The notes under the pieces: model-generated | Database searches by the model: none | The model's input: the letters and a program-made list of their open reading frames with translations, nothing else | Told to the model about the DNA's origin: nothing | Shown here: positions 56,597 through 64,000 of the stretch, piece after piece | Numbering within the stretch: position 1 is the stretch's first letter | Layout: each line of letters starts with the position of its first letter | Origin: Microlunatus speluncae | Lineage (GTDB): Bacteria; Actinomycetota; Actinomycetes; Propionibacteriales; Propionibacteriaceae | DNA length: 64,000 nt | Direction of reading: 5' to 3' | NCBI RefSeq assembly: GCF_009299835.1 | Contig: NZ_VKCZ01000019.1 | Span: 496,001-560,000 of the forward strand | Program-made: the position numbers and the translations under genes

Positions 56597-58183
56597 ATGC
56601 GAACCCAGCCGGACGAGTTCCACGTCTTCGACACCACGCTGCGCGACGGCGCGCAGCAGGAGGGACTGCGGCTGTCGGTGCCGGACAAGCTGGCGATCGC
56701 GGGGCTGCTGGACGAGTTCGGCGTGCACTACATCGAGGGTGGCTGGCCCGGCGCGAACCCGAACGACACCGCGTTCTTCCAGGCGATGGCCGACGGCGAG
56801 GTGCCGCTGAAGAACGCGACGCTGGTGGCCTTCGGCTTCACCCGCCGGGTCGGTGGCAAGGCGGCCGATGACCCGTTGACGGCGGCGCTGCGGGACTCGC
56901 GGGCTCCGGTCGCCTGCATCGTCGCCAAGAGTCATGATCGCCACGTCGAGCACGCGCTGCGGACCACGCTGGACGAGAACCTGGCCATGATCACCGACAC
57001 GGTCAGCCACCTGCGGGCCGAGGGGCAGCGGGTCTTCGTCGACTGCGAGCACTTCTTCGACGGCTACCGGGAGAACCCGGCCTATGCGCTGGAGGTTGTC
57101 CGGACCGCGTCCGAGGCCGGGGCCGAGGTCGTCGTGCTGTGCGACACCAACGGGGGCATGCTGCCGCCGATGCTGGGGGACGTCGTCGGCGCGGCCCGGC
57201 AGACCGGCGCCCAGCTCGGCGTCCACTGCCACAACGACACCGGCTGCGCGGTGGCCAATACCCTGGCCGCCGTCGACGCCGGCGTGATGCACGTCCAGGG
57301 CACCTTCAACGGGTACGGCGAACGGACCGGCAACGCCGATCTGGTGGCGATCGTCGCGAACCTGGAACTCAAGTACGGCTGGCAACTGCTGCCGGCCGAC
57401 TCCCTGACCGAGGCGACGCGGATATCCCATGCGATCGCCGAGGTGACGAATGTTCCACCGAGCAATCGTCAACCCTATGTTGGCTTGTCGTCGTTCGCCC
57501 ACAAGGCGGGCCTGCATGCCAGCGCCATCAAGGTCGACCCGAATCTCTACCAGCACATCGATCCGGCGCTGGTCGGCAATGACATGCGGATGCTCGTGTC
57601 CGACATGGCCGGCCGGGCGAACATCCAGATCAAGGGCTCCGAGCTCGGGTTCGACCTGTCCGACCGCGAGGTGGCAGCGAAGATCACCGACAAGGTGAAA
57701 GAGGCCGAAGCGGACGGATACACCTACGAGGCGGCGGATGCGAGCTTCGAGCTGCTGCTGCGTCGTGAGCTGGGTCAGTTGCCGGAATACTTCTCGGTGC
57801 TGTCCTGGCGGGTGTTCACCCAGTCCACCCATGATCAGGAGACCGACACCGAGTGCACGGTGCGGATCACGGCGAAGGGCGAGAGCCATCGCGTGGTCGG
57901 CGAGGGCAACGGTCCGGTGAACGCTCTTGATCATGCTGTCCGGAAGGCGCTGCTGCCCGCCTATCCGGTGGTGGAGCGGTTCGAGTTGATCGACTACCGG
58001 GTGCGGATCCTTGATCAGGGTCACGGCACCGACGCGACCGTGCGGGTGCTGATCCAGACCAGCAACGGCCGCCGGGCCTGGACCACCGTCGGTGTCGGGC
58101 AGAACGTGATCGAGGCGTCCTGGGAGGCCTTGTACGAGGCGTACCTGTACGGCTTGATCCACACCGAAGAGGCCGCTCTCTGA
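56597..58183 (+). CDS. cimA: (R)-citramalate synthase
   Basis: A 528-aa enzyme of the isopropylmalate/citramalate synthase family. It opens FHVFDTTLRDGAQQEGLRLS, with the metal and substrate residues also in VHCHNDTGCAVANTLAAVDA; the C-terminal LeuA-type dimer/allosteric domain starts near residue 400. Length and the IEGGWPGANPNDTAFF block match CimA rather than LeuA or homocitrate synthase. CimA condenses pyruvate and acetyl-CoA into citramalate, giving 2-ketobutyrate for isoleucine without threonine. The Ile-rich leader upstream supports this assignment. ATG 56597 is the start; Ile probably also inhibits the enzyme. Confidence 0.92.
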   Translation: MRTQPDEFHVFDTTLRDGAQQEGLRLSVPDKLAIAGLLDEFGVHYIEGGWPGANPNDTAFFQAMADGEVPLKNATLVAFGFTRRVGGKAADDPLTAALRDSRAPVACIVAKSHDRHVEHALRTTLDENLAMITDTVSHLRAEGQRVFVDCEHFFDGYRENPAYALEVVRTASEAGAEVVVLCDTNGGMLPPMLGDVVGAARQTGAQLGVHCHNDTGCAVANTLAAVDAGVMHVQGTFNGYGERTGNADLVAIVANLELKYGWQLLPADSLTEATRISHAIAEVTNVPPSNRQPYVGLSSFAHKAGLHASAIKVDPNLYQHIDPALVGNDMRMLVSDMAGRANIQIKGSELGFDLSDREVAAKITDKVKEAEADGYTYEAADASFELLLRRELGQLPEYFSVLSWRVFTQSTHDQETDTECTVRITAKGESHRVVGEGNGPVNALDHAVRKALLPAYPVVERFELIDYRVRILDQGHGTDATVRVLIQTSNGRRAWTTVGVGQNVIEASWEALYEAYLYGLIHTEEAAL

Positions 58184-58220
58184 GCCTGGATCGGCCAGGT
58201 GCGTGGGCAAGCCTTGCGTC

Positions 58221-58275
58221 GAGAGTGACCTTATCCACCTGAAATCTGCGGATCCGGGTGGAAAAGGTCACACTC
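58221..58275. repeat. inverted repeat after cimA
   Basis: Arms 58221-58239 and 58257-58275 (GAGAGTGACCTTATCCACC and its complement) pair over 19 bases with two mismatches. It is probably the cimA terminator. Confidence 0.75.
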
Positions 58276-58678
58276 GGCGGCTGCTGGACCGGAAGTCGGT
58301 TGCCGCTACTCGACCAACGCCGAATCCTGCCCCCGCTACTGCCGCGGCTGAAGCCCATCCGGAACGGCACCTCGGCCGCGGCGGCCGCGAAACTCGCCTC
58401 TCGCGCGCCGGGTTGGGGTCCGGATCCACCGCCGACCTCGGCCGGGCTCAAAGGAGGATCGAGATCACCGACCTCACCCGCCGACATGCGTCGAGTGGAC
58501 CGTTCGACCAGCTTCCAGACGCAGATCCGCGGCCAAAGCGTCCACTCGGCGAGCGCAATCGAAACCCAGCGCACAACCGGTCGTCGGCCGCGACACCCGG
58601 CCGACCGCTCCATCCCGCCCGTCCTTGGCGCGTCTTGTCCGGACGGCCGAAACCGCAGGCGAGGGCAACTCTCGGCCT

Positions 58679-58899
58679 GCCCCCTTCGACAAGCTCAGGA
58701 CATGCTTCGACGGGCTCAGGGAACGAAACCAACGACCGCCTTCCCCAACCCTGGACACGGCCACCGGCTCCAAGATCATCGGTGGATTCGGGCTGAACCT
58801 GCGGGCCGGTCGTTCCCTGGGCCTGCCGAAGGGCCGGCCCGATGATCTTCTTCGTTCCCTGAGCCCGTCGAAGCATGTCCTGAGCTTGTCGAAGGGGGC
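58679..58899. repeat. 49-bp perfect inverted repeat of dispersed units
   Basis: Arms 58679-58727 and 58851-58899 are perfect complements, each made of two tandem variants of the TTCGACAGGCTCAGGGAACG unit. Between them lies one further unit at 58811-58835 and the first copy of a longer direct repeat. Confidence 0.85.
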
Positions 58900-59169
58900 C
58901 GGCCAGACGGTGCCCTCGTCGGGTTCGGCCTGACGGTGGACCGATGTCGCAGATCTGACAATGGTTCGCGAAATCGGGCCGAAATAGGGCAATCCGGCCA
59001 ACGGTTGTCAGATCTGCGACATGAGTGCACCGATACCCCGGGCCGGCCGCCCCCTGGAGAGGCGCAGGGACCTGGCTGGCCCTTCGACAGGCTCAGGGAA
59101 CGAAACCAGCGACCGCCTTGCCCAACCCTGGACACGGCCACGGCTCCAAGACCATCGGTGGATCCAGGC
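58706..59169. repeat. direct repeat of about 85 bp, two copies
   Basis: Copies at about 58706-58793 and 59084-59169 share the repeat unit, then AACGACCGCCTT-like, AACCCTGGACACGGCCAC and CTCCAAGATCATCGGTGGAT segments, at over 90% identity by eye. Part of this block also recurs at 48541-48603. Confidence 0.8.
58944..59022. repeat. long inverted repeat, TGTCGCA class, copy 2
   Basis: Arms 58944-58961 and 59005-59022 pair perfectly over 18 bases beginning ATGTCGCAGATCTGACA. The 43-bp centre has no strong structure. The arm resembles that of the repeat at 31991-32068. Confidence 0.82.
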
Positions 59170-59173
59170 TGAG

Positions 59174-61327
59174 CTAACGGGCCAGGACTCGGGCCACTTC
59201 GGTGGCGAGGGTGTACGGGTCTCCGGTCGGGGTGAGCGGATAGTCCTTCGTCTCCCGGGCCCAGCCGTCCTCGAACCGGAACCAGTCGATCGGCTCGGCC
59301 GGCGTGCCGGTCGCCAGGGCCGTCTCGAGGCCGTCGAGATACCTGGTCCAGCGGACGGCATAGAAGTCGGAGACGAGCCCGGCGAGCTCGCGGTTCGCGT
59401 AGTCGTGCAGGTCGCTCTCGCTGGCGGCGCGCGGGCCCCAGACGGTGATCAACGACCGGACGTCGTGCTCCAGGCCCGCCGCCTTGGCACCCTGCAGCCA
59501 CGGGCCGAGCAGGAACCGCTCGTCGCTCGCCAGCAACCGGTCCAGCAGGTCGAGGTCGGACTTCCATTCGGCGGCCAACCGGCGGAATCCGGGCTGATCC
59601 TGGCGGTCGTAGGCGGATTTGATCATCGGCAACAGGGTGCGGCTGCGGTTGGCCAGTGCCTGCCGTGCGGTGGTGATCAGGTCGTAGCGGTAGGCGTCGG
59701 TGCCGCGCAGTGCCGGATCGACGGCCAGCAGTTCCGTCAGGGCCCGTTCGACGGTCCCGGGGTCGTACCGGACGGACTTCGGCGACGGGCCGGCCGCGCT
59801 GGTCGCGGTCAGGCTCGGACGGGCGGTGAACAGGCTGTCCTGCGGCTCGCTCCAGGTGCCGGACCTCATCGAGTACGGACCCCGGCGCAGCTCCGCCCAG
59901 GCGGCGATCGCGTGCGGATCGCTGCCGCCGTAGCGGCGGGCGGCATAGTCGGCGAACCACTGCTGCTGATCCACCGGACCGGCGCGCCAGGCCAGCTCGG
60001 TGAACAGCTCGAACGCGGTCGGATCGGTCCCGGTGCCCTCCGGCAGATAGGCGATCCCGCGCAGCGCGCTGCCCGGTTTGCTCCGCCACTGGTCGAAGCG
60101 GGTAGCCCAGACCGCCGTGTTGGCGCCGATCGTGGTGTGGCCGCCGAAGTTGGGGATGGTGCCGAACGCGTACGGGGTGCCGAGCCAGGAGCGTTCCCGA
60201 TCAAGATCATCGAGCCGGTCGGACAGTCCGTCCACGATGAACAACCGGCTCCGGTCGACCGCGGTCAGGATCTCCGGCAGCGGGTTCCGCTTCCAGCCGA
60301 GCAGCACCCAGGTCGCGCCCGGCCGGGCCGCGTCCAGCGCGGCGAAGACGGCCCGGGCGGCGTCGGCCACCGGCACGTCACCGGCGTCACCACCCTCGTG
60401 CAGCAGGTCCATCTTGATCATGGTGCTGCGGCCGAGCAGCCGCTCCTGCTGCCGGTAGAACGCTTCGGCGACGCGGTCGAAGACGGGAGTGCGCGGATCG
60501 AGCCAGTCCGGCCGGCTGAAGCCGCCCCAGGTGCCCTGCGGGATCACCCGCCCGCTGGGATTGCGGGTCGGGAAGTCCGGCGGCACGGTGCCGAAGTAGC
60601 CGGGCAGCACCGCGGTCATGCCCAGCTCGGTGAGCCGGGTGACGAGCTGCCGGCCGAGCGCCGCCCGGGCCGCGAGCTGTTGCTCCGACAGTGGCCCGCC
60701 GAAGCCGGACAGGTTCTGCAACAGCCACCACGGCTGGTGCGCCGGGCCGGGGATCCAGTCCCGCAGCTCGGCCGCCGAGTAGCCGAACTCCTGGAACGCC
60801 GCGTGATAGACCGCGTCCGTCCCGACCGAGACGAACACCTCGTTGACACCGTGCAGCGCCAGCAGGTCGATCTGCCGCTGATAGGCCGGCCAATCGCGGT
60901 AGGCACCGGAATACCCGTCGTCGGTGTCGTTCAGGGCAAACCGGTGCGGCACGGTCGCCGCCTGCCGGATGACCTGACCGGGTGCCGGCAGCGTCTGCGG
61001 CAGCCGGTCCAGGCTGTCGCCGGGCCAGGAGAGATCGACCCGGGCCACGTGCTTGAGATACCAGCCGACCCCGGTCAGCAGGGTCGCCGGGGAGGTCCCG
61101 TCGACCCGGATCCGCCCGCTGTCGCCGGACAGCGCGAAGAAGTCGCCGGCCGCCGGCCGGGCGACCGGCACCAAGGTGAACTGCGTGGCGTGCCCGGGCA
61201 GCAGCCGGTTCAGCGCCGCGACCGCCGGCGCCGGATCGAACGCCGCCGGCTGGAACCGGGACGCCGACAGCGAGAGCAGCGAAACGATCACCAACCCGAC
61301 GAGTACGCCGACGACCCGGATTCGCAT
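59174..61327 (-). CDS. GH89 family glycosidase (alpha-N-acetylglucosaminidase-like)
   Basis: A 717-aa exported enzyme with an N-terminal signal or anchor (RIRVVGVLVGLVIVSLLSLS). It follows the three parts of NAGLU: a small N-terminal domain, a catalytic barrel (GVNEVFVSVGTDAVYHAAFQ, GPAHQPWWLLQNLSGFGGPL, MDLLHEGGDAGDV) and a helical C-terminal domain (YNFLTRW-like WKSDLDLLDRLLASDE). Candidate catalytic Glu residues lie in VNEVF and LHEGG. GH89 removes terminal alpha-linked GlcNAc, for example from mucin or heparan-type glycans. The start at ATG 61327 follows GGAGGAGG. It stands alone on the minus strand. Confidence 0.88.
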   Translation of the reverse strand: MRIRVVGVLVGLVIVSLLSLSASRFQPAAFDPAPAVAALNRLLPGHATQFTLVPVARPAAGDFFALSGDSGRIRVDGTSPATLLTGVGWYLKHVARVDLSWPGDSLDRLPQTLPAPGQVIRQAATVPHRFALNDTDDGYSGAYRDWPAYQRQIDLLALHGVNEVFVSVGTDAVYHAAFQEFGYSAAELRDWIPGPAHQPWWLLQNLSGFGGPLSEQQLAARAALGRQLVTRLTELGMTAVLPGYFGTVPPDFPTRNPSGRVIPQGTWGGFSRPDWLDPRTPVFDRVAEAFYRQQERLLGRSTMIKMDLLHEGGDAGDVPVADAARAVFAALDAARPGATWVLLGWKRNPLPEILTAVDRSRLFIVDGLSDRLDDLDRERSWLGTPYAFGTIPNFGGHTTIGANTAVWATRFDQWRSKPGSALRGIAYLPEGTGTDPTAFELFTELAWRAGPVDQQQWFADYAARRYGGSDPHAIAAWAELRRGPYSMRSGTWSEPQDSLFTARPSLTATSAAGPSPKSVRYDPGTVERALTELLAVDPALRGTDAYRYDLITTARQALANRSRTLLPMIKSAYDRQDQPGFRRLAAEWKSDLDLLDRLLASDERFLLGPWLQGAKAAGLEHDVRSLITVWGPRAASESDLHDYANRELAGLVSDFYAVRWTRYLDGLETALATGTPAEPIDWFRFEDGWARETKDYPLTPTGDPYTLATEVARVLAR

Positions 61328-61349
61328 GTTCCTCCTCCACCTGGAAGCT

Positions 61350-61434
61350 CACCGTCACAAATCGGGGGCGCAACACCCTGCCAGGGCCGAAAATCGGGGG
61401 TGGGACCGGGTTGCGCCCCCGATTTGTGACGGTG
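61350..61434. repeat. long inverted repeat between GH89 and deoA genes
   Basis: Arms 61350-61374 and 61410-61434 are perfect 25-base complements (CACCGTCACAAATCGGGG...). The loop contains CCCTGCCAGGG and a partial third copy of the AAATCGGGGG segment. It follows the deoA stop and may be its terminator. Confidence 0.85.
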
Positions 61435-61491
61435 GGCCGGGCCGAGCGGTGCCGGCCGATCCGGAAGGCAACGGTCTCCGGATCGACGGCG

Positions 61492-62772
61492 TCAGCCGAT
61501 CCGGTCGATGATCACCGGACGCTCCGCGGCCTCCGCGCCGATGCCGAATGCGTCGGCCAGCGCCTCCTTGGCCCGGTCGAAGCGTTCCGGGGTGTCGGTG
61601 TGCAGGGTGATCAACGGCTGCCCGGCCCGGACCGGGTCGCCCGGCTTGGCGTGCAGTTGGACCCCGGCGGCGGCCTGCACCGGGTCCTCCTTGCGGGCTC
61701 GGCCGGCGCCGAGTCGCCAGGCTGCGACGCCGACCGCGTACGCGTCCAGGGTGGTCAGCACGCCGTCGCTCGGCGCGGTGATCACCTCGGTCTCCTTGGC
61801 CACCGGCAGGTCGGCGTCCGGGTCTCCGCCTTGAGCGATGATCATGGACCGCCAGGCGTCCATCGCCCGGCCCGAGGCCAGCACCTCGGCCGGATCATGA
61901 TCATCCCGACCGGCCGCCGTGAGCATCTCCCGGGCCAGGGCCACGGTCAGTTCGATCACGTCGGCCGGGCCGCCACCGGCCAGCACCTCGACCGACTCGG
62001 CGACCTCGAGGCCGTTGCCAGCGGTCAATCCGAGCGGGGTGGCCATGTCGGTGACCAGCGCGACCGTGCGTACGCCCGCGGCGGTGCCGAGCTCGACCAT
62101 CGTCCGGGCCAGGGTGCGGGCGTCGTCGGGCTGCTTCATGAACGCGCCGGAGCCGACCTTGACGTCGAGCACCAGCGCACCGGTGCCCTCGGCGATCTTC
62201 TTGCTCATGATCGATGATGCGATCAACGGGATCGACTCGACGGTGCCGGTCACGTCGCGCAGTGCGTACAGCTTGGCGTCGGCCGGAGCCAGGCCGGAGC
62301 CCGCCGCGCAGATCACCGCGCCCACGTCCTCGAGCTGGCGCAGCATCTCCTCGTTGCTCAGCTTCGCCCGCCAACCGGGGATGGCCTCCAGCTTGTCCAG
62401 CGTGCCGCCGGTGTGCCCGAGCCCACGCCCGGACAGCTGCGGCACCGCCACCCCGCAGGCGGCGACCAGCGGGGCCAGCGGCAACGTGATCTTGTCACCG
62501 ACGCCACCGGTGGAATGCTTGTCCGCCGTCGGACGAGACAGCGACGAGAAGTCGAGCCGTTCGCCGGTGCCGATCATGGCCGCGGTCCACCGGCTGAGCT
62601 CCGGAGCCGAGAGGCCGCGGAAGAAGATCGCCATCGCCAGCGCCGACATCTGCTCCTCGGCGATGGCGCCTCGGGTGTAGGCCTCGATCAGCCAGTCGAC
62701 CTCGGCGTCGGCGAACGTGCCGCCGTCCCGCTTGGTCCGGATCAGATCGACGGTGTCGAAGGGCTCGGTCAT
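61492..62772 (-). CDS. deoA: thymidine phosphorylase / pyrimidine-nucleoside phosphorylase
   Basis: A 426-aa phosphorylase that splits thymidine or related nucleosides into base and deoxyribose 1-phosphate for salvage. KHSTGGVGDKITLPLAPLVA binds phosphate; SGRGLGHTGGTLDKLEAIPG and DVKVGSGAFMKQ are family signatures, and the C-terminal domain is intact. ATG 62772 fits the family; CATACT seven bases upstream is a weak -10 box, so the message may be leaderless. It is divergent from the FAA-hydrolase gene. Confidence 0.95.
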   Translation of the reverse strand: MTEPFDTVDLIRTKRDGGTFADAEVDWLIEAYTRGAIAEEQMSALAMAIFFRGLSAPELSRWTAAMIGTGERLDFSSLSRPTADKHSTGGVGDKITLPLAPLVAACGVAVPQLSGRGLGHTGGTLDKLEAIPGWRAKLSNEEMLRQLEDVGAVICAAGSGLAPADAKLYALRDVTGTVESIPLIASSIMSKKIAEGTGALVLDVKVGSGAFMKQPDDARTLARTMVELGTAAGVRTVALVTDMATPLGLTAGNGLEVAESVEVLAGGGPADVIELTVALAREMLTAAGRDDHDPAEVLASGRAMDAWRSMIIAQGGDPDADLPVAKETEVITAPSDGVLTTLDAYAVGVAAWRLGAGRARKEDPVQAAAGVQLHAKPGDPVRAGQPLITLHTDTPERFDRAKEALADAFGIGAEAAERPVIIDRIG

Positions 62773-62840
62773 GTCCCGGAGTATGCCTGAGCAGCCGGTG
62801 TTCGGCTGTAGCCGGCCGGAATCCCGCCGATGCGGGCCGC

Positions 62841-62846
62841 TACTGT
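62841..62846 (+). promoter_or_regulatory. -10 box for leaderless FAA-hydrolase transcript
   Basis: TACTGT is six bases before ATG 62853, without a ribosome site between, again the leaderless pattern. Confidence 0.5.
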
Positions 62847-62852
62847 GACCCC

Positions 62853-63677
62853 ATGCGCATCGCCCGTTTCTCCGCCGGCTCCGACCCTCAGTACGGCATC
62901 GTCGAACTGGCCGAGGACCAGGGGCAGCACCCGGGGACGATCGCGGTGCTGAACGGCGATCCGCTGGCCACGCCGGTGCAGCTGACCGGGGAGCGGATCG
63001 AGCTCGACGCGGCCCGGCTGCTGGCACCGGTGATCCCGCGGAGCAAGATCGTCGCGGTCGGTCGCAACTACGCCGCGCATGCCGCCGAGCTGGGCAACGA
63101 GGTGCCGAGCACGCCGCTCACCTTCTTCAAGCCGAACACCTCGGTGATCGGACCGGGGGAGTTGATCATCCACCCCGACACCAGCAACCAGGTCAGCTTC
63201 GAGGGCGAGCTCGCGGTGGTGATCGGCCGGATCGCCAAGGAGGTGCCGGCGAGCCGGGCGCAGGAGGTGATCTTCGGTTACACCGTCGCCAACGACGTCA
63301 CCGCGCGCGACCTGCAGAAGTCCGACGGGCAGTGGGCCCGGGCGAAGGGCTACGACACGTTCTGCCCGCTGGGCCCGTGGATGACGACGCACCAGAGCAT
63401 CGAGGAGATCAGCGACGTCAGCATCCGGACCACCCTGGACGGGGTCGAGCAGCAACACGGCTCGACCAGCCAGATGATCCTCGGGATCCCGGAGCTGATC
63501 GAGTTCATCTCCTCCTACACGACCCTGTTGCCGGGCGACGTGATCCTCACCGGCACCCCGGAGGGCGTGGCCGCCATGAAGCCGGGGCAAGAGGTCAGCA
63601 TCGAGATCGACGGCATCGGTATCCTGACCAACCTGGTCACCGGCAGTTCCGGGTCCAGTGCCACCACCGATGCCTGA
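62853..63677 (+). CDS. fumarylacetoacetate hydrolase family protein
   Basis: A 274-aa member of the FAH superfamily. After a short N-terminal domain comes the core: KIVAVGRNYAAHAAELGNEV, FFKPNTSVIGPG, VSFEGELAVVIG with metal-ligand Glu residues, YTVANDVTARDLQ and TGTPEGVAAMKPGQ. Members hydrolyse or decarboxylate small beta-keto acids such as acylpyruvates and oxaloacetate. The position just before gltX is common in actinobacteria; the reaction here is not known. Confidence 0.92.
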   Translation: MRIARFSAGSDPQYGIVELAEDQGQHPGTIAVLNGDPLATPVQLTGERIELDAARLLAPVIPRSKIVAVGRNYAAHAAELGNEVPSTPLTFFKPNTSVIGPGELIIHPDTSNQVSFEGELAVVIGRIAKEVPASRAQEVIFGYTVANDVTARDLQKSDGQWARAKGYDTFCPLGPWMTTHQSIEEISDVSIRTTLDGVEQQHGSTSQMILGIPELIEFISSYTTLLPGDVILTGTPEGVAAMKPGQEVSIEIDGIGILTNLVTGSSGSSATTDA

Positions 63678-63693
63678 ATCCGAAGGAACCCCG

Positions 63694-64000
63694 ATGACGA
63701 TCGACCCGGTGCTGGGTGACCTGGCGCCCGAGCAGGTCCGCGTCCGCTTCCCGCCGTCCCCGACCGGCAACCTGCACATCGGCAACGTCCGGAGTGCCTT
63801 GTACAACTGGGTTTTCGCCCGGCATCACGGCGGCACCTTCGTGCTCCGGATCGAGGACACCGATGCCGAGCGCAACCTGGCCGAGTCCTACCGCAACATC
63901 TACGACTCGCTGAGCTGGCTCGGCCTGGAGTGGGACGAGGGCCCGGAGAAGGGCGGCGACTACGGGCCGTACCTGCAGTCGGAACGCAGCGAGCTCCACG
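63694..64000 (+). CDS. gltX: glutamyl-tRNA synthetase, 5' part
   Basis: The first 102 codons of a class I aminoacyl-tRNA synthetase; the gene runs off the end of the window. RFPPSPTGNLHIGNVRSALY holds the HIGH-type motif as HIGN, followed by LRIEDTDAERN. It charges tRNA-Glu and, if non-discriminating as in most actinobacteria, also tRNA-Gln. GAAGGA seven bases before the ATG is a good ribosome site. It follows the FAH-family gene by 16 bp, probably in one transcript. The KMSKS end cannot be seen. Confidence 0.96.
   Translation, partial: MTIDPVLGDLAPEQVRVRFPPSPTGNLHIGNVRSALYNWVFARHHGGTFVLRIEDTDAERNLAESYRNIYDSLSWLGLEWDEGPEKGGDYGPYLQSERSELH

Larger units (their letters stand above)
58184..59173. 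other. gene-free, repeat-rich stretch
   Basis: About 990 bp between cimA and the GH89 gene. It holds an inverted repeat at 58221-58275, then about 400 bp with open frames but no protein-like one, then several TTCGACAGGCTCAGGGAACG-type units, a 49-bp perfect inverted repeat, an inverted repeat of the TGTCGCA class and a directly repeated block of about 85 bp. No gene is supported. Confidence 0.75.

Noticed and set aside
1..64000. tRNA, rRNA, insertion sequences, prophage and integrase genes
   Set aside because: I looked for tRNA-like cloverleafs, transposase motifs (DDE, HUH) and phage genes in the intergenic regions and frames, and found none that I could support.

Overview
The window is about 70% GC, densely coded and typical of an actinomycete. 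HelY-type helicase, PknB-like kinases, a SigL/RslA-type sigma and anti-sigma pair, an ECF41 sigma factor, an F420-type (LLM) oxidoreductase, an IdeR-like iron box and many leaderless starts all fit. The gene set and order suggest a soil member of the Propionibacteriales, perhaps Microlunatus-like; this is inference, as no rRNA or tRNA gene lies in the window.

Layout. 1-12.6 kb: an unknown gene, HelY helicase, a membrane Ser/Thr kinase, a Cmx-like drug exporter, an alpha/beta hydrolase with a VOC protein, the TldD/TldE pair and a second kinase. 12.6-18.5 kb: a small HTH regulator and two paralogous secreted von Willebrand A proteins flanking an MFS gene; a shared 17-bp operator-like motif links the regulator to the first of them. 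18.6-24.6 kb: hisF, a hydroxyacid dehydrogenase, a HIT hydrolase and a GT87-like mannosyltransferase in overlapping frames, then ilvD and an SDR. 24.7-36.5 kb: the sigma/anti-sigma module, a flavin disulfide reductase, MarR, a hydrolase with an extra N-terminal domain, a decayed yceI, an LLM oxidoreductase-AraC pair, CapA-like and M28 lipoproteins and a GH172-like enzyme. 36.6-40.3 kb: ilvB-ilvN-ilvC behind a leader-peptide attenuator. 40.3-48.3 kb: small membrane and cell-envelope genes, a PrsW-like membrane protein with a polymorphic-toxin-like tail followed by two tandem immunity-like paralogues, and the ECF41 module. 48.6-58.2 kb: leuB divergent from ilvE, a NUDIX hydrolase, an iron-regulated siderophore-binding lipoprotein, a MerR regulator fused to sliding-clamp-like domains with an MFS partner, and cimA behind an isoleucine attenuator. 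59-64 kb: a GH89 glycosidase, thymidine phosphorylase, a fumarylacetoacetase-family gene and the start of gltX.

The metabolic theme is branched-chain amino acid synthesis: ilvD, ilvBNC, leuB, ilvE and cimA. ilvB and cimA each have a tiny leader ORF (Leu/Val codons and Ile codons respectively) that starts at the predicted transcription start and is followed by competing hairpins and a U-tract terminator.

The most unusual items are the PrsW/toxin-tail/immunity cassette (42.2-45.1 kb), the MerR-clamp fusion (54.0-55.2 kb), the paired attenuators, and a family of about 55-60 bp palindromic elements with conserved arms and centres that are scattered between genes. A second set of repeats built on TTCGACAGGCTCAGGGAACG clusters at 34.6, 48.3-48.6 and 58.7-59.2 kb.
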